Assembly: GCF_002117105.1 (NCBI RefSeq)
Contig: NZ_CP019343.1
Location: 1,736,001 to 1,800,000 of the forward strand
DNA length: 64,000 nt
Direction: 5' to 3'
Source of the DNA: Oceanicoccus sagamiensis
GTDB taxonomy: Bacteria; Pseudomonadota; Gammaproteobacteria; Pseudomonadales; Dasaniaceae
The translations under genes and the position numbers were made by a program. The notes below the pieces were generated by a model. It was not told where the DNA came from. It saw only the letters and a list, made by a program, of their open reading frames with translations, and made no database searches. This document shows positions 26,422 through 36,117 of this stretch, in pieces (the stretch's first letter is position 1; each line of letters starts with the position of its first letter).

Positions 26422-26563
26422 ATATCGTTTAAAAAACAAACGAATTTAACTTCGTAAATAGTTAACAGCTACCTGCCAGCGCTATTGTGCCCCATAGGTA
26501 GCTTATGAGATTCTTTGCCGCCCTCAGCTAGAGGGGGGTTAAATACAAGTAGTGGAAAGAATA

Positions 26564-27130
26564 ATGAAAAGTCATAAATTGGGCCTTCGAGCAATCATTT
26601 TTAGCTGTGTTATCACGCTAGCTCAGGCAGTTGTTGCTGAGCCTTCATACAAAATTAACCCAGGCGATGTATTGCGGATTGACGTCTGGAATGAAGAGAC
26701 GCTTGTCCGGGAAGTAACAGTATTACCCGATGGCTATATCAATTTTCCACTAGTAGGTTCGATTTCAGTGGGCGGACTTACGACGTTTAGCGCAGGAGAG
26801 ACGATAGCAGAGGCCTTGGGCAACTATTTAAAAGACAGCCCAACTGTCAATGTTGCAGTTAGCCAGCTACTGGGTAATAAAATTTATATTATCGGAAAAG
26901 TCAATCGCCCTGGTGATTACCCAATTAACCGCCCCACAGATGTTATGCAGGCATTGGCAATGAGCGGTGGCCTTAATACTTTTGCTGCTGAGAATAAAAT
27001 TGTAGTGCTACGTCGTATTCAATCGGGCGAGCAAATATCAATTCCTTTTAAGTACGGTGACGTTAAAGCAGGGGAAGAATTACAAACCAATATCGTTTTG
27101 CAAAGTGGCGATGTTGTTGTGGTGAGATAA
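26564..27130 (+). CDS. Wza-like polysaccharide export protein
   Basis: This 188-residue protein has a signal peptide (to about VVAEP, residue 25), a polysaccharide export domain (about 29-105, YKINPGDVLRIDVWNE) and one SLBB domain (about 108-160, IYIIGKVNRPGDYP). It is short compared with full-length Wza, as is usual for the export protein of exosortase-linked loci (TIGR03027 type). It would form the outer-membrane or periplasmic exit of the polymer. ATG at 26564 with GGAAAG upstream is preferred to GTG at 26552. It is the first gene of the locus after the sigma-54 promoter. Confidence 0.88.
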   Translation: MKSHKLGLRAIIFSCVITLAQAVVAEPSYKINPGDVLRIDVWNEETLVREVTVLPDGYINFPLVGSISVGGLTTFSAGETIAEALGNYLKDSPTVNVAVSQLLGNKIYIIGKVNRPGDYPINRPTDVMQALAMSGGLNTFAAENKIVVLRRIQSGEQISIPFKYGDVKAGEELQTNIVLQSGDVVVVR

Positions 27131-27136
27131 TTCCTG

Positions 27137-28441
27137 ATGCCACAAACATTAACAATAATAAATGGTCGTAAGCTGCGACCAAACACTTGGGTGCTATTTT
27201 TAATTTCATTCTTTATGGCCGTTACATGCTCGGCTGCGCAATATAAAGTTGAGAGCGGGATACAGGTTAAATCCCAGCATAATGACAATATTCAATTATC
27301 GACCAATAGCCCAAGGTCGATGCAGGGTAGAACGGTAGCTCCTTCGGTGAATGCGAGCGTTGAAGGCGATACCTGGGAGGCTAGGTTAAATACTGACTTA
27401 ACCTTTAATAATTTCAATCGTAGTGAATATGACAGTGACGACCAGGACGTCACATTAGTTCTGAATAAAAGAACAGAAATACATTATTTCAGGCTAGAAG
27501 CGAATGCCGTTCGTGATTCAACCCGTACGAGTGAGCAAGATACATCGGGCATTGTTACTAATTCGGCTATTAGGCGTGAAAGTGAACAAGTATCACCACA
27601 ATGGTCATATACCATCGATGACCTAAATAGTGTGTTGTTTGTTGCAAGCGTATCGGAGACAGAATACAAGAGTAATCGCTTTACAAATTACGATTACGAT
27701 AGCCTGCGGATGGACTGGACTCGAGTTATACAAGAAAACTTAAGGCTCACCATGCGATTAAACAGTAGCCAATATAAACCTGAAGAGCGCGTATTCAATT
27801 ATTTAAATGCATTTGAGTTGGGGACCAGATCTGAGTCAACATCTTACGGCGCACAACTGGGAGCAGATTATTCGCTGTCAGAAAATTGGTCACTTAATGG
27901 TTTTTTGGGTTCAACCCAAACTGACCAGGAGTATTTTTTAAGTGATCCAGGAGATGCTTGTAATAACCCGATATTGGAGCAGATTGGATTAAGGCCGAGC
28001 GTATGTGACACCAAAGATTTTAGTAGCAGTGATTTAACGGCGGATATATCGATTGATTGGTCCGGGGAGCGGATGAAGGCCAATTTTAAGTATTCAATTC
28101 AAAACCAACCAAGTAGCCAAGGCTACGAAATTGAATATGAACGTTATTCCGCAGCCTGGAAATACCTTATTAACCGACGTAGTACGTTTGATGCTCAAAT
28201 AAATTACGGTGTCAACCAGGCCTTAGATTCATCGCTGTCTGAAATCGTTGCGCGCAATAATAACCGCGATTTTGGTGGCGCTAAACTGAGCTACAACCAC
28301 AGCCTGACTGAGCGTTGGGGGTTAGGAGCAAGTTATCAGTACCAATGGCAAGATCGAGATGGGATCCCAGGCGATGCGGAATCACATACTATTCAAATAG
28401 CAATCAACTATAGCCCAACCGACTTGGTTTGGTCGCGATAA
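27137..28441 (+). CDS. exosortase-system outer-membrane beta-barrel protein (TIGR03016-like)
   Basis: The 434-residue protein has a hydrophobic N-terminal segment serving as signal peptide (about residues 18-35, ending SAAQY). The body consists of alternating polar/aromatic strands (for example WSLNGFLGSTQTDQEYF and GLGASYQYQWQD) characteristic of a large outer-membrane beta-barrel. It ends with WSR preceded by a strand, near the usual C-terminal aromatic. It follows the export gene by six bases. The position and features fit the PEP-CTERM-associated outer-membrane protein family; its role is probably in polymer passage or porin-like. Confidence 0.78.
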   Translation: MPQTLTIINGRKLRPNTWVLFLISFFMAVTCSAAQYKVESGIQVKSQHNDNIQLSTNSPRSMQGRTVAPSVNASVEGDTWEARLNTDLTFNNFNRSEYDSDDQDVTLVLNKRTEIHYFRLEANAVRDSTRTSEQDTSGIVTNSAIRRESEQVSPQWSYTIDDLNSVLFVASVSETEYKSNRFTNYDYDSLRMDWTRVIQENLRLTMRLNSSQYKPEERVFNYLNAFELGTRSESTSYGAQLGADYSLSENWSLNGFLGSTQTDQEYFLSDPGDACNNPILEQIGLRPSVCDTKDFSSSDLTADISIDWSGERMKANFKYSIQNQPSSQGYEIEYERYSAAWKYLINRRSTFDAQINYGVNQALDSSLSEIVARNNNRDFGGAKLSYNHSLTERWGLGASYQYQWQDRDGIPGDAESHTIQIAINYSPTDLVWSR

Positions 28442-28463
28442 AATGAGAAAGAGATTTTTATAA

Positions 28464-30224
28464 ATGAACATGGCCATAGATTTCGAAGAGAATAGCACGT
28501 CGATAGGCGATTATATTGCCGTATTACGACGTCGTAAAAAGCAACTTTTATACCCAGCTGCTATCACTTTTTTTATCGTCTTACTAGTGGCGTTATTATG
28601 GCCTGCTACTTATCGCTCTTCGGCGACTATTTTGATTGAAGAGCAATCCATTCCTCAAGATTTCGTTCAATCAATGATTACTACCTTTGCCAATCAGCAA
28701 ATAGAAATTATTAGACAGCGAACAATGACCCTAAAAAATATCATGGATTTAGTCGATAACTATAACCTCTATGATAAAGATGAAATGAAAAGAAAAACCA
28801 GAACAGAAATCGCTGGTGAATTTAAAGACGATGTAAAAGTGGGCCTTGTTAATGCGCAGGTCATTGATCCCAGAAGTGGTAGGCCAACAGAGGCAACCAT
28901 TGCATTTACATTATCTTATGAGCATGGCAATGCATCAAAGGCGCAAAAGGTGGCCAATGAGCTAGTGAACTTATACCTTAACGAAAACTTAAAAAATCGA
29001 TCGGAAAAAGCGCAGGGTGCTTCTGAGTTTTTAGAGGCTGAGGCCAAATCTCTGGAGATCGTTCTGGTTGACCTAGAGACAAAGCTGGCAGCCTTTAAAC
29101 AAGAAAACGAAGGAAGCATGCCAGAGGCTTATGTATATAATCAATCAATTATAGAGAGAACAGAAAGAGAGCTACTGGAAATAACCTCACGGAAAAATGA
29201 ACTGGAAAAGCGCAGGCTTTCACTGAGTTCAGATCTAGCTCAAGCAAGCCCTTATGCGCCTACTGTGCTGTCAAGCGGCGAACAGGTGCTAAGCGACTAT
29301 GATAGATTAAAATCATTGAAATCAGAATTTACCCGAAAGTCAGCCCTTTATAGTGAAGAACACCCAGATATAAGCCGTTTGAAAAGAGAAATTGCGGAGC
29401 TTGAAGAAAGCATGGGCGGCGGCTTGTTACCTAAAGATATTGCTGAGCAAGTAAGAGGTGAGCAGGTTATCTTGGACGGGCTTAATCAGAAGTATGAATC
29501 TGACCACCCCAAAGTAGTCGCACAACAAAAAATTGTTGATGAGTTAAGCAATCAATCGTCAGCAGAGAGCTCGGTAGAAAGCACTGAGGTGGCTCCGGAT
29601 AATCCATCTTATGTATTTTTGAGCACACAGTTAAAAACAGTAGAAGCTGAAGAAAAGGCACTCATTGAAAAGTCAGAAGTACTTAGCAATAAAATCAGTG
29701 ATTACGAAGAGCGTATTGCAAGAACGCCAATGGTTGAGCAGGAATATAACAACTTAAAAAGAAACTACAGAAACGCTCAGGCTAAATATGAAGAAATCAA
29801 TGCTAAAAAATTAGGTGCCGATGTCGCCAGAAATTTGGAGCAAGATAGAAAAGGCCAACGATTTGTATTAATCGAGCCTCCCGCATTGCCTGAAGAAGCA
29901 GCAAGCCCTAAAAGGGTGATCATCATATTGGTAGGCTTTGTATTATCTGGTGTTGTGGGCCTGGGCTTTGTACTGGTTGCAGAGGCAATGGATCCGGGAC
30001 TTAGAGGTGAAAAGGCGATAACCGATTTAACAGGCGTTGCCCCACTCGTTAGCGTGCCCTACATCTTTACCGAGGATGAAGACAAGTCCAGCACCAGACA
30101 TATGTATTATCTCTTTATAGGTATTATATTGTTGGGGCTGCTGGGGCTGCTGGGTATACATCTTTTTTATAAGCCGATCGATGTTATCTGGTTTATCTTA
30201 ATGAGAAAGTTTGGGCTTGAATAA
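28464..30224 (+). CDS. Wzz/GumC-type chain-length determinant
   Basis: The 586-residue inner-membrane protein has a Wzz domain at the start (SIGDYIAVLRRRKKQLLYPA, membrane helix about 33-52), a long periplasmic coiled-coil region (about 170-460), and a second helix near residue 490 with the preceding PALPEEAASPKR. An unusual third hydrophobic segment follows (about 547-566, LLGLLGLLGI). It lacks the kinase domain, which is encoded separately by the next gene. It controls polymer length and links synthesis to export. This corresponds to the TIGR03007 group of exosortase loci. Confidence 0.9.
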   Translation: MNMAIDFEENSTSIGDYIAVLRRRKKQLLYPAAITFFIVLLVALLWPATYRSSATILIEEQSIPQDFVQSMITTFANQQIEIIRQRTMTLKNIMDLVDNYNLYDKDEMKRKTRTEIAGEFKDDVKVGLVNAQVIDPRSGRPTEATIAFTLSYEHGNASKAQKVANELVNLYLNENLKNRSEKAQGASEFLEAEAKSLEIVLVDLETKLAAFKQENEGSMPEAYVYNQSIIERTERELLEITSRKNELEKRRLSLSSDLAQASPYAPTVLSSGEQVLSDYDRLKSLKSEFTRKSALYSEEHPDISRLKREIAELEESMGGGLLPKDIAEQVRGEQVILDGLNQKYESDHPKVVAQQKIVDELSNQSSAESSVESTEVAPDNPSYVFLSTQLKTVEAEEKALIEKSEVLSNKISDYEERIARTPMVEQEYNNLKRNYRNAQAKYEEINAKKLGADVARNLEQDRKGQRFVLIEPPALPEEAASPKRVIIILVGFVLSGVVGLGFVLVAEAMDPGLRGEKAITDLTGVAPLVSVPYIFTEDEDKSSTRHMYYLFIGIILLGLLGLLGIHLFYKPIDVIWFILMRKFGLE

Positions 30225-30272
30225 CATCAGCAATAAAGCAGAGAGCTGAAGAACAGAACAAAGGTTAAAGAG

Positions 30273-31082
30273 ATGGACTATATACAGCAGGCAATAGATA
30301 AGGCGCGAGATGAGCGTCAAGGTAAAATCGGACAAGAGCCAAACGAAAATGTTGCTCCGTCAACAGCAGCGCCAGCTGCAGCTTCGATGAAAGGTGTGCC
30401 CGGTGAAATCAGCTATACCAAAACTCGCCAAGTAACGCTTGATGAAGATATGCTGAGAAAAAATAGAGTTGTTGCCGGCTTTAATTTTGATCAAAGAGCA
30501 GAACCTTATCGTCAGCTGCGGACGCAGGTGTTGCAGAAGCTTCGGGCCAACAGCTGGAAAACTCTGGCCGTAACAAGCCCAAATGAAAATGCAGGTAAAA
30601 CATTAACGGCTGTTAATTTGGCGATCAGCTTGTCAAAGGAAGTTAACCAAACCGTATTGTTAGTTGATTTGGATCTAAGAACCCCCAGTGTTTTAAATGC
30701 ATTGGCCATAGAGGTTGATCATGGCTTGATGGACCACCTCAACGATGATGTTTCGCTTGGCGATATTCTTGTTAATCCCGATTTCGAGCGTTTAGTTATT
30801 CTTCCGGGTAAGGCCAATGAGAACTATAGCTCTGAGATATTATCATCGCCTAAAATGACGGAGTTACTTCAGGATTTAACCAATCGATATGAGTCCAGAA
30901 TTTTAATATTCGATTTACCTGCACTGCTGGTTAATGATGATGCTCTGACGTTTACTCCGTTTGTTGATGCGGCTTTACTGGTTGTAGAAGAGGGCGTGAC
31001 GACCGCTGACCAGATAGAGCGATCGCTGCAAATGCTGGAAGGTACAAACTTATTGGGCACCATATTAAATAAGGCTGACTAA
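30273..31082 (+). CDS. CpsD/CapB-like P-loop protein of exosortase loci
   Basis: The 269-residue cytoplasmic protein has a P-loop (SPNENAGKTLTA) and the Walker A' motif LLVDLDLRTP of bacterial tyrosine kinases and ParA-like ATPases, and resembles the TIGR03018 family. In typical BY-kinases a tyrosine-rich tail follows the ATPase domain; this protein ends at LLGTILNKAD without any tyrosine cluster. It may therefore phosphorylate nothing at its tail, or act as a regulatory ATPase. It is expected to partner with the Wzz-like protein encoded 49 bases upstream. Confidence 0.85.
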   Translation: MDYIQQAIDKARDERQGKIGQEPNENVAPSTAAPAAASMKGVPGEISYTKTRQVTLDEDMLRKNRVVAGFNFDQRAEPYRQLRTQVLQKLRANSWKTLAVTSPNENAGKTLTAVNLAISLSKEVNQTVLLVDLDLRTPSVLNALAIEVDHGLMDHLNDDVSLGDILVNPDFERLVILPGKANENYSSEILSSPKMTELLQDLTNRYESRILIFDLPALLVNDDALTFTPFVDAALLVVEEGVTTADQIERSLQMLEGTNLLGTILNKAD

Positions 31083-31105
31083 TCTAAAACTACGTATCTA
31101 AAATT

Positions 31106-32005
31106 ATGTACAAGCAACATTTTGGGCTACAAGATAAACCGTTTAATCTGATCCCTGATCCAGATTACTTATACATGTCCCAAAAACATAAGGTTGGTTT
31201 GAGCTTGCTTGAGTATGGGCTGATGGAAACGGCTGCAGGTCTTACCGTGATTACCGGTGAGGTCGGTGCAGGTAAAACAACGCTCATTCGCAAATTAATG
31301 CGGCGCATTGATTATGATGAGCTGACAGTAGGTGTGATAAATAATACAGGGACTATCCAGGAAGAATTGATGAGCTGGGTGGTTTCCTCATTTAACCTGG
31401 TTCATGAAGGAAAAGACAACGTAACACTATTCAGAGAATTTCAGCAATTTCTGATTAGCGAATATTCTAATAATAAAAGAACAGTGCTGATTGTTGATGA
31501 GGCCCAAAACCTTGGTTCAGGTGCCTTGGAAGACTTGCGCATGTTAACCAATATAAATGCCGACCGAGACCAATTACTGCAGATAGTATTGGTTGGGCAA
31601 CCACAATTATTGGAGTTGTTAGCAAGGCCAGAATTAGCGCAGATTGCCCAGCGGGTTTCTGTCGAGTACCACCTTGAGCCATTAGACGTAGAAGAATTAA
31701 TTAACTACGTGCATCATCGGCTTGAAGTGGCTGGCGGAAGCCCGGATATATTTGAAGATAATGCCATAAAAGCTATTTACTATTTTACTGGCGGTGTACC
31801 GCGCTTGGTAAATACCTTATGCGATTACGCATTGGTTCACGCTTATGCTACTGGCAAAGAGAAGGTAGATTTTGAGACGGCTTTGGCCGTTAAGTCCGGC
31901 CGCAAAATCGGAGGAATTAATCGATTTGTAAAGGACGAAGAAGAGGTGGAACGCATCCGCCAGTCGTTAATAGAAAGTCAGGGCGTCGACCTTGCGGCCG
32001 TCTAA
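31106..32005 (+). CDS. ExeA-like AAA ATPase of exosortase loci
   Basis: The 299-residue protein begins MYKQHFGLQDKPFNLIPDP, the start of ExeA/GspA-type ATPases, with Walker A (GEVGAGKTT) and Walker B (VLIVDEAQNL) motifs and a sensor region (RVSVEYHLEPL). It lacks the C-terminal membrane and peptidoglycan-binding part of ExeA. Exosortase loci carry such an ATPase (TIGR03015 type), whose role is not settled. It follows the P-loop gene by 23 bases and is cytoplasmic. Confidence 0.88.
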   Translation: MYKQHFGLQDKPFNLIPDPDYLYMSQKHKVGLSLLEYGLMETAAGLTVITGEVGAGKTTLIRKLMRRIDYDELTVGVINNTGTIQEELMSWVVSSFNLVHEGKDNVTLFREFQQFLISEYSNNKRTVLIVDEAQNLGSGALEDLRMLTNINADRDQLLQIVLVGQPQLLELLARPELAQIAQRVSVEYHLEPLDVEELINYVHHRLEVAGGSPDIFEDNAIKAIYYFTGGVPRLVNTLCDYALVHAYATGKEKVDFETALAVKSGRKIGGINRFVKDEEEVERIRQSLIESQGVDLAAV

Positions 32006-32125
32006 TCTGCATTGAGTTTACGCATGTCACATAACGCGTCTACTTAGTGAATAGCCATACCTCCAAAAATGATAATAATGGGTATAGAGCAACAACTACT
32101 AAAGCAACAATGTTAAGGCAAGACA

Positions 32126-33259
32126 ATGGCAAAAAAAATACTGACTGTGTTTGGTACTCGTCCTGAGGCTATAAAAATGGCCCCGGTAGCGTTGGGTGTG
32201 CAAGCGGCATCCAAACTGCAGGATGAGATTTGCGTGACGGCTCAGCATCGTGAAATGCTTGATCAGGTAATGGATATATTCAGCTTGAAGGCCAATTATG
32301 ATTTAAATTTGATGCGCCCGGGGCAAGACCTCTTTGATATAACATCGCGTGTGCTTACTGGTATGCGAGATGTGCTGCGAGAGGCAAAGCCAGATGTTGT
32401 GCTAGTTCATGGTGATACAACTACCTGCTTTGCAGCTGGACTGGCAGCCTTTTATGAAGGGATAAAAATTGGCCATGTTGAAGCGGGTCTGCGTACAGGC
32501 AATATGCAAGCGCCCTTTCCTGAAGAGGCTAACCGGGCACTAGTCGGACGTTTGGTCAATTACCATTTTGCCCCCACAGAATTGGCCAAAAATAATTTGC
32601 TGGCAGAAAACGTAGACCCAGCAACGATATATGTGACGGGCAATACTGTTATAGATGCCTTGTTAATGGTGCGCGACCAAACCACATCCATGCCAGATTC
32701 TCATTGGCAGCAGCAATTTGGCCCTGAGCTTCATAGTGATATCACCGACCCTGCAAAAAAAATGATTCTTATTACCGGGCACCGCCGTGAGAATTTTGGC
32801 CAGGGCTTTGTTGACCTGTGTAATGCGATTAAGGCGCTGGCAGAAAGCCACCCTGACTGGCTGTTATTGTACCCAGTACACTTAAACCCTAATGTACAAA
32901 AACCAGTGAATGAAATACTCTCTGGTCTGCCCAATGTTCAACTGATAGAGCCGCAGGAGTATTTACCCTTTGTTTGGTTAATGAACCAGTCAGATTTAAT
33001 TTTGACCGACTCTGGAGGTATCCAAGAAGAGGGCCCGTCACTAGGTAAGCCGGTATTGGTTATGCGAGATGTGACCGAGCGACCCGAAGCGGTCGATGCA
33101 GGTACAGTTAAACTGGTCGGTACGAACACACAAAAAATAATTGATGGTGTAGAAGAGGTGTTACTTAACCCAAGTATATATAAAACAATGTCGGCGGCAA
33201 TCAACCCTTATGGTGACGGTAAAGCGACTGAAAGAATTGTAAAAATACTCTCTGAATAA
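32126..33259 (+). CDS. wecB: UDP-N-acetylglucosamine 2-epimerase, non-hydrolysing
   Basis: The 377-residue enzyme has the family motifs FGTRPEAIKMAP, HVEAGLRTGN, FPEEANR, TGHRRENFG and TDSGGIQEE. It converts UDP-GlcNAc into UDP-ManNAc. Length is normal. The 120 bases upstream contain no gene; AAGG lies eight bases before ATG. With the wecC gene immediately downstream it supplies UDP-ManNAcA, used by the WecG/TagA-like transferase encoded at 57430. Confidence 0.95.
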   Translation: MAKKILTVFGTRPEAIKMAPVALGVQAASKLQDEICVTAQHREMLDQVMDIFSLKANYDLNLMRPGQDLFDITSRVLTGMRDVLREAKPDVVLVHGDTTTCFAAGLAAFYEGIKIGHVEAGLRTGNMQAPFPEEANRALVGRLVNYHFAPTELAKNNLLAENVDPATIYVTGNTVIDALLMVRDQTTSMPDSHWQQQFGPELHSDITDPAKKMILITGHRRENFGQGFVDLCNAIKALAESHPDWLLLYPVHLNPNVQKPVNEILSGLPNVQLIEPQEYLPFVWLMNQSDLILTDSGGIQEEGPSLGKPVLVMRDVTERPEAVDAGTVKLVGTNTQKIIDGVEEVLLNPSIYKTMSAAINPYGDGKATERIVKILSE

Positions 33260-33294
33260 CGCCACATCCATATGCGAAGAAGCAGGAAAAAATA

Positions 33295-34527
33295 ATGAGC
33301 GAAAAATTCAAAAAAATCTGTGTTATGGGTCTTGGTTATATCGGTCTGCCAACAGCATCCTTGTTGGGCACCAAAGGTTACGAGGTTCATGGAGTCGATG
33401 TATCGCAAGACGTTGTCGACACCATCAATGATGGTCGTATTCATATTGTAGAGCCAGATTTAGATATTATGGTTAAGTCAGCTGTGCAGGCTGGTAATTT
33501 AACAGCCAGTCTGGAGCCTTGTGAGGCTGATATATTTGTTATCGCTGTTCCCACGCCTTTCAAGCAGAGTGTTGCTGCAGATCATGTTAGCGGTAAACAG
33601 CCAGACCTAAGTTATATCGAGCAAGCTACAGAAAAAATTTCCCCTTTTGTAAAACCCGGTAATCTTGTTATTTTAGAGTCAACAAGCCCCGTTGGCACCA
33701 CTGATGAAGTGGTAGCCACTCTATTGAAAAAAAATGGCCATAGTGTTGGTGAAGATGTCTTTGTAGCGCATTGCCCTGAGCGAGTTTTACCTGGCCGTAT
33801 CCTTATTGAGTTGGTTGAAAATGATAGAGTTGTAGGCGGCATTAATGAAGTGTCTACGCAGGTCGCTGTTGAATTCTATGAAGAATTTGTTAGAGGTGAT
33901 GTATTAGCAACGACTGCAAAAACAGCCGAAATGGTAAAACTGACTGAGAACTCATCCCGTGATGTACAGATTGCGTTTGCTAATGAACTTTCAATGATCT
34001 GTGAGACAGAATCCATTAACACATGGGAAGTTATTGAACTGGCTAACCGGCACCCGAGGGTTAACATCTTGAATCCCGGCCCCGGTGTTGGCGGTCATTG
34101 TATTGCAGTTGATCCCTGGTTTATTGTTGATCGTTCACCTTCGATATCCCCCTTAATTCGTACGGCGAGAGAGGTGAATGATACTAAACCGCAATGGGTG
34201 ATAGAGCGCGTTAAAAAATGTGCTGACAAATTTAAAAACCCGGTTATTGCCTGTTTAGGTTTAGCCTTTAAGGCGGATGTTGATGATCTAAGGGAGTCAC
34301 CGGCCTTTGACATTGTTAAACAGTTACAAGAAGAGGCAATTGGTGAACTCCTTATTTGTGAGCCAAACCTAAAGTCTCATAAAGAGTTTGATTTAGTGAG
34401 TGTTGAAGAAGCCATCGATAAAGCCGATATCATTATGTTGTTGGTCGATCACAAGAAATTCAAAAACTTTAAAGCGGTAGAGTTGGGCGAAAAAATTGTT
34501 ATTGATACTCGCGGAGTTATTAAATAA
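33295..34527 (+). CDS. wecC: UDP-N-acetyl-D-mannosamine dehydrogenase
   Basis: The 410-residue protein has an N-terminal NAD-binding fold (MGLGYIGLPTA), the central dimerisation part and the catalytic cysteine near residue 269 (PGVGGHCIAVDPWF) of UDP-sugar dehydrogenases. It oxidises UDP-ManNAc to UDP-ManNAcA with two NAD. Pairing with wecB makes this specificity much more likely than UDP-glucose dehydrogenase. Start ATG at 33295, 35 bases after wecB. Confidence 0.93.
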   Translation: MSEKFKKICVMGLGYIGLPTASLLGTKGYEVHGVDVSQDVVDTINDGRIHIVEPDLDIMVKSAVQAGNLTASLEPCEADIFVIAVPTPFKQSVAADHVSGKQPDLSYIEQATEKISPFVKPGNLVILESTSPVGTTDEVVATLLKKNGHSVGEDVFVAHCPERVLPGRILIELVENDRVVGGINEVSTQVAVEFYEEFVRGDVLATTAKTAEMVKLTENSSRDVQIAFANELSMICETESINTWEVIELANRHPRVNILNPGPGVGGHCIAVDPWFIVDRSPSISPLIRTAREVNDTKPQWVIERVKKCADKFKNPVIACLGLAFKADVDDLRESPAFDIVKQLQEEAIGELLICEPNLKSHKEFDLVSVEEAIDKADIIMLLVDHKKFKNFKAVELGEKIVIDTRGVIK

Positions 34528-34609
34528 CTTAATTTTCTACAGTGCTAAGGCTTCCCGCCTACCGTGAGTTTTCACGATATAACCAAGTAGTTATCAAAAG
34601 GCAAAAAGC

Positions 34610-36117
34610 GTGGAATCTAAACAACTCGCCAAAAATATCTCAATAGTTGCTGGGGAAGAATCTTTCAGAAATTTATTGGTGTTTTTGCGCTCGCAGCCTA
34701 TGCCAGATTGCTTGTCCCAGAGCAGCTTTCACTCATTGCTATTTATGGTTTGTTTGGCCAGCTGGCATTGGTTATGTTTGGTTTTGGTGTAGTGCCTTTT
34801 ATCATCAGGCAAGTGCCAGAGATGATTCATCACAACCCTGATCATATCGGTGCACATACCAGAAAGTGCTATATTATTGCTGTGTTTGCAGGTTTGGCCT
34901 TTGGCTTGACCTTATATTTCTCACTCAATTATATTCCAGCCTTTGAGACCTTAAAAACTATCAGTGACACATCCTGGGCCTTTCTTATTATTGGCTTGGC
35001 GGCTCAAAGTTTAAATAACGTTCAGTTAGCGCTTCTTTCTGCACTCAAAAAATTTAAAGCAGTAGCGGCTGTCACGATGTTTATGGCAACCAGCACCCCC
35101 ATTATCATATTAATCTTATTCTATTTTTTCGACAGTGATGGCATTTTGATGGGGCTTTCGGTAGCTTCAATGCTGTTATGTGGTTTTTCTCGCTATATGC
35201 TTTCAACCAATATTGATATAGATATTAGCGTCCACAAAGGTATCGAAACAGCCATATTAAAAACATCCTGGCCATTTTATATGGAAGGTTTTGTCATGTT
35301 TTTCCGACGCCAGGGCGATCAGGTGGTTGTAGCATTTATTCTTGGCGATGCTGCGTTAGGTATATATTTCTTCGCCAAAAGAATGGTTGAGATGATGGCC
35401 AACATAATTAGCGCAGCGGATAGAGTTATAAGCACAACATTGTCACATCGCTTTATGACGATGAAAGAAAAGATTGCGGGTGATTTTGCCAACTTAATGA
35501 AATTGGCGGTGTATTTTTCACCATTGCTTGCGATTGTAGCCGCAATCCTCGTTCCGCTGTATATAGAAATTATTTCAGGGGATAAATATATTGCAGCACT
35601 GATACCCGGAATAATATTATGTTTTAGAGTAATAACCGATGTGACCAGGGGAATAGTGATTGGACGAATGATCTTTGTGGTCTGCGAACCTAGCGTAAGG
35701 CTGAAGTTAACAACCTTCGAAGTGTTGATAGCTCTTCCTGCCATGTTTATTGGTGGTTATACATATGGCCTGGTGGGAATAGCATTTGCGCCAATTATAT
35801 CGGGTGTTATATCGGGTATTTATGGCGTGTTTATTTTACGCAAAAGGCTGAACATTACCTTCCCCGTTTATGATGTATTGTTGGGTTTTATGTGTATGTT
35901 TATGTCATTGGCTGTGGTGTATTACTTTAGCACTTATACACAGAGCATGTATTTAAATACAATATTATGCATGTTGTTTGGGGGGATGACTTACTTGGTG
36001 ATGATGACTAATCTAGTCAATAAAAAAGAAGTGTCTACGTTGTTAAAAAATATTGTACCTGAGAAGCTGCATGTCATTATACATTGGTTATTTAAACTGA
36101 GGTTTGTTCGCGCATGA
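34610..36117 (+). pseudogene. Wzx-type polysaccharide flippase with one-base frameshift near the start
   Basis: The GTG at 34610 follows AAAGG by eight bases and starts VESKQLAKNISIVAGEESFRN, a typical flippase N-terminus. At the run of five T at 34682-34686 the frame is lost; adding one T restores FFALAAYARLLVPEQLSLIA and the protein runs on to 36117 for 502 residues with about 12-14 hydrophobic segments. Without the repair only a truncated frame from about 34708 would remain. It would flip the lipid-linked repeat unit across the inner membrane. As in ctaB, a single base is missing from a homopolymer, so sequencing error is the leading explanation. The stop overlaps the next start (ATGA at 36114-36117). 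Confidence 0.85.

Noticed and set aside
26276-26563. JUMPstart/ops element ahead of the polysaccharide operon
   Set aside because: No GGCGGTAG core was found in the leader.
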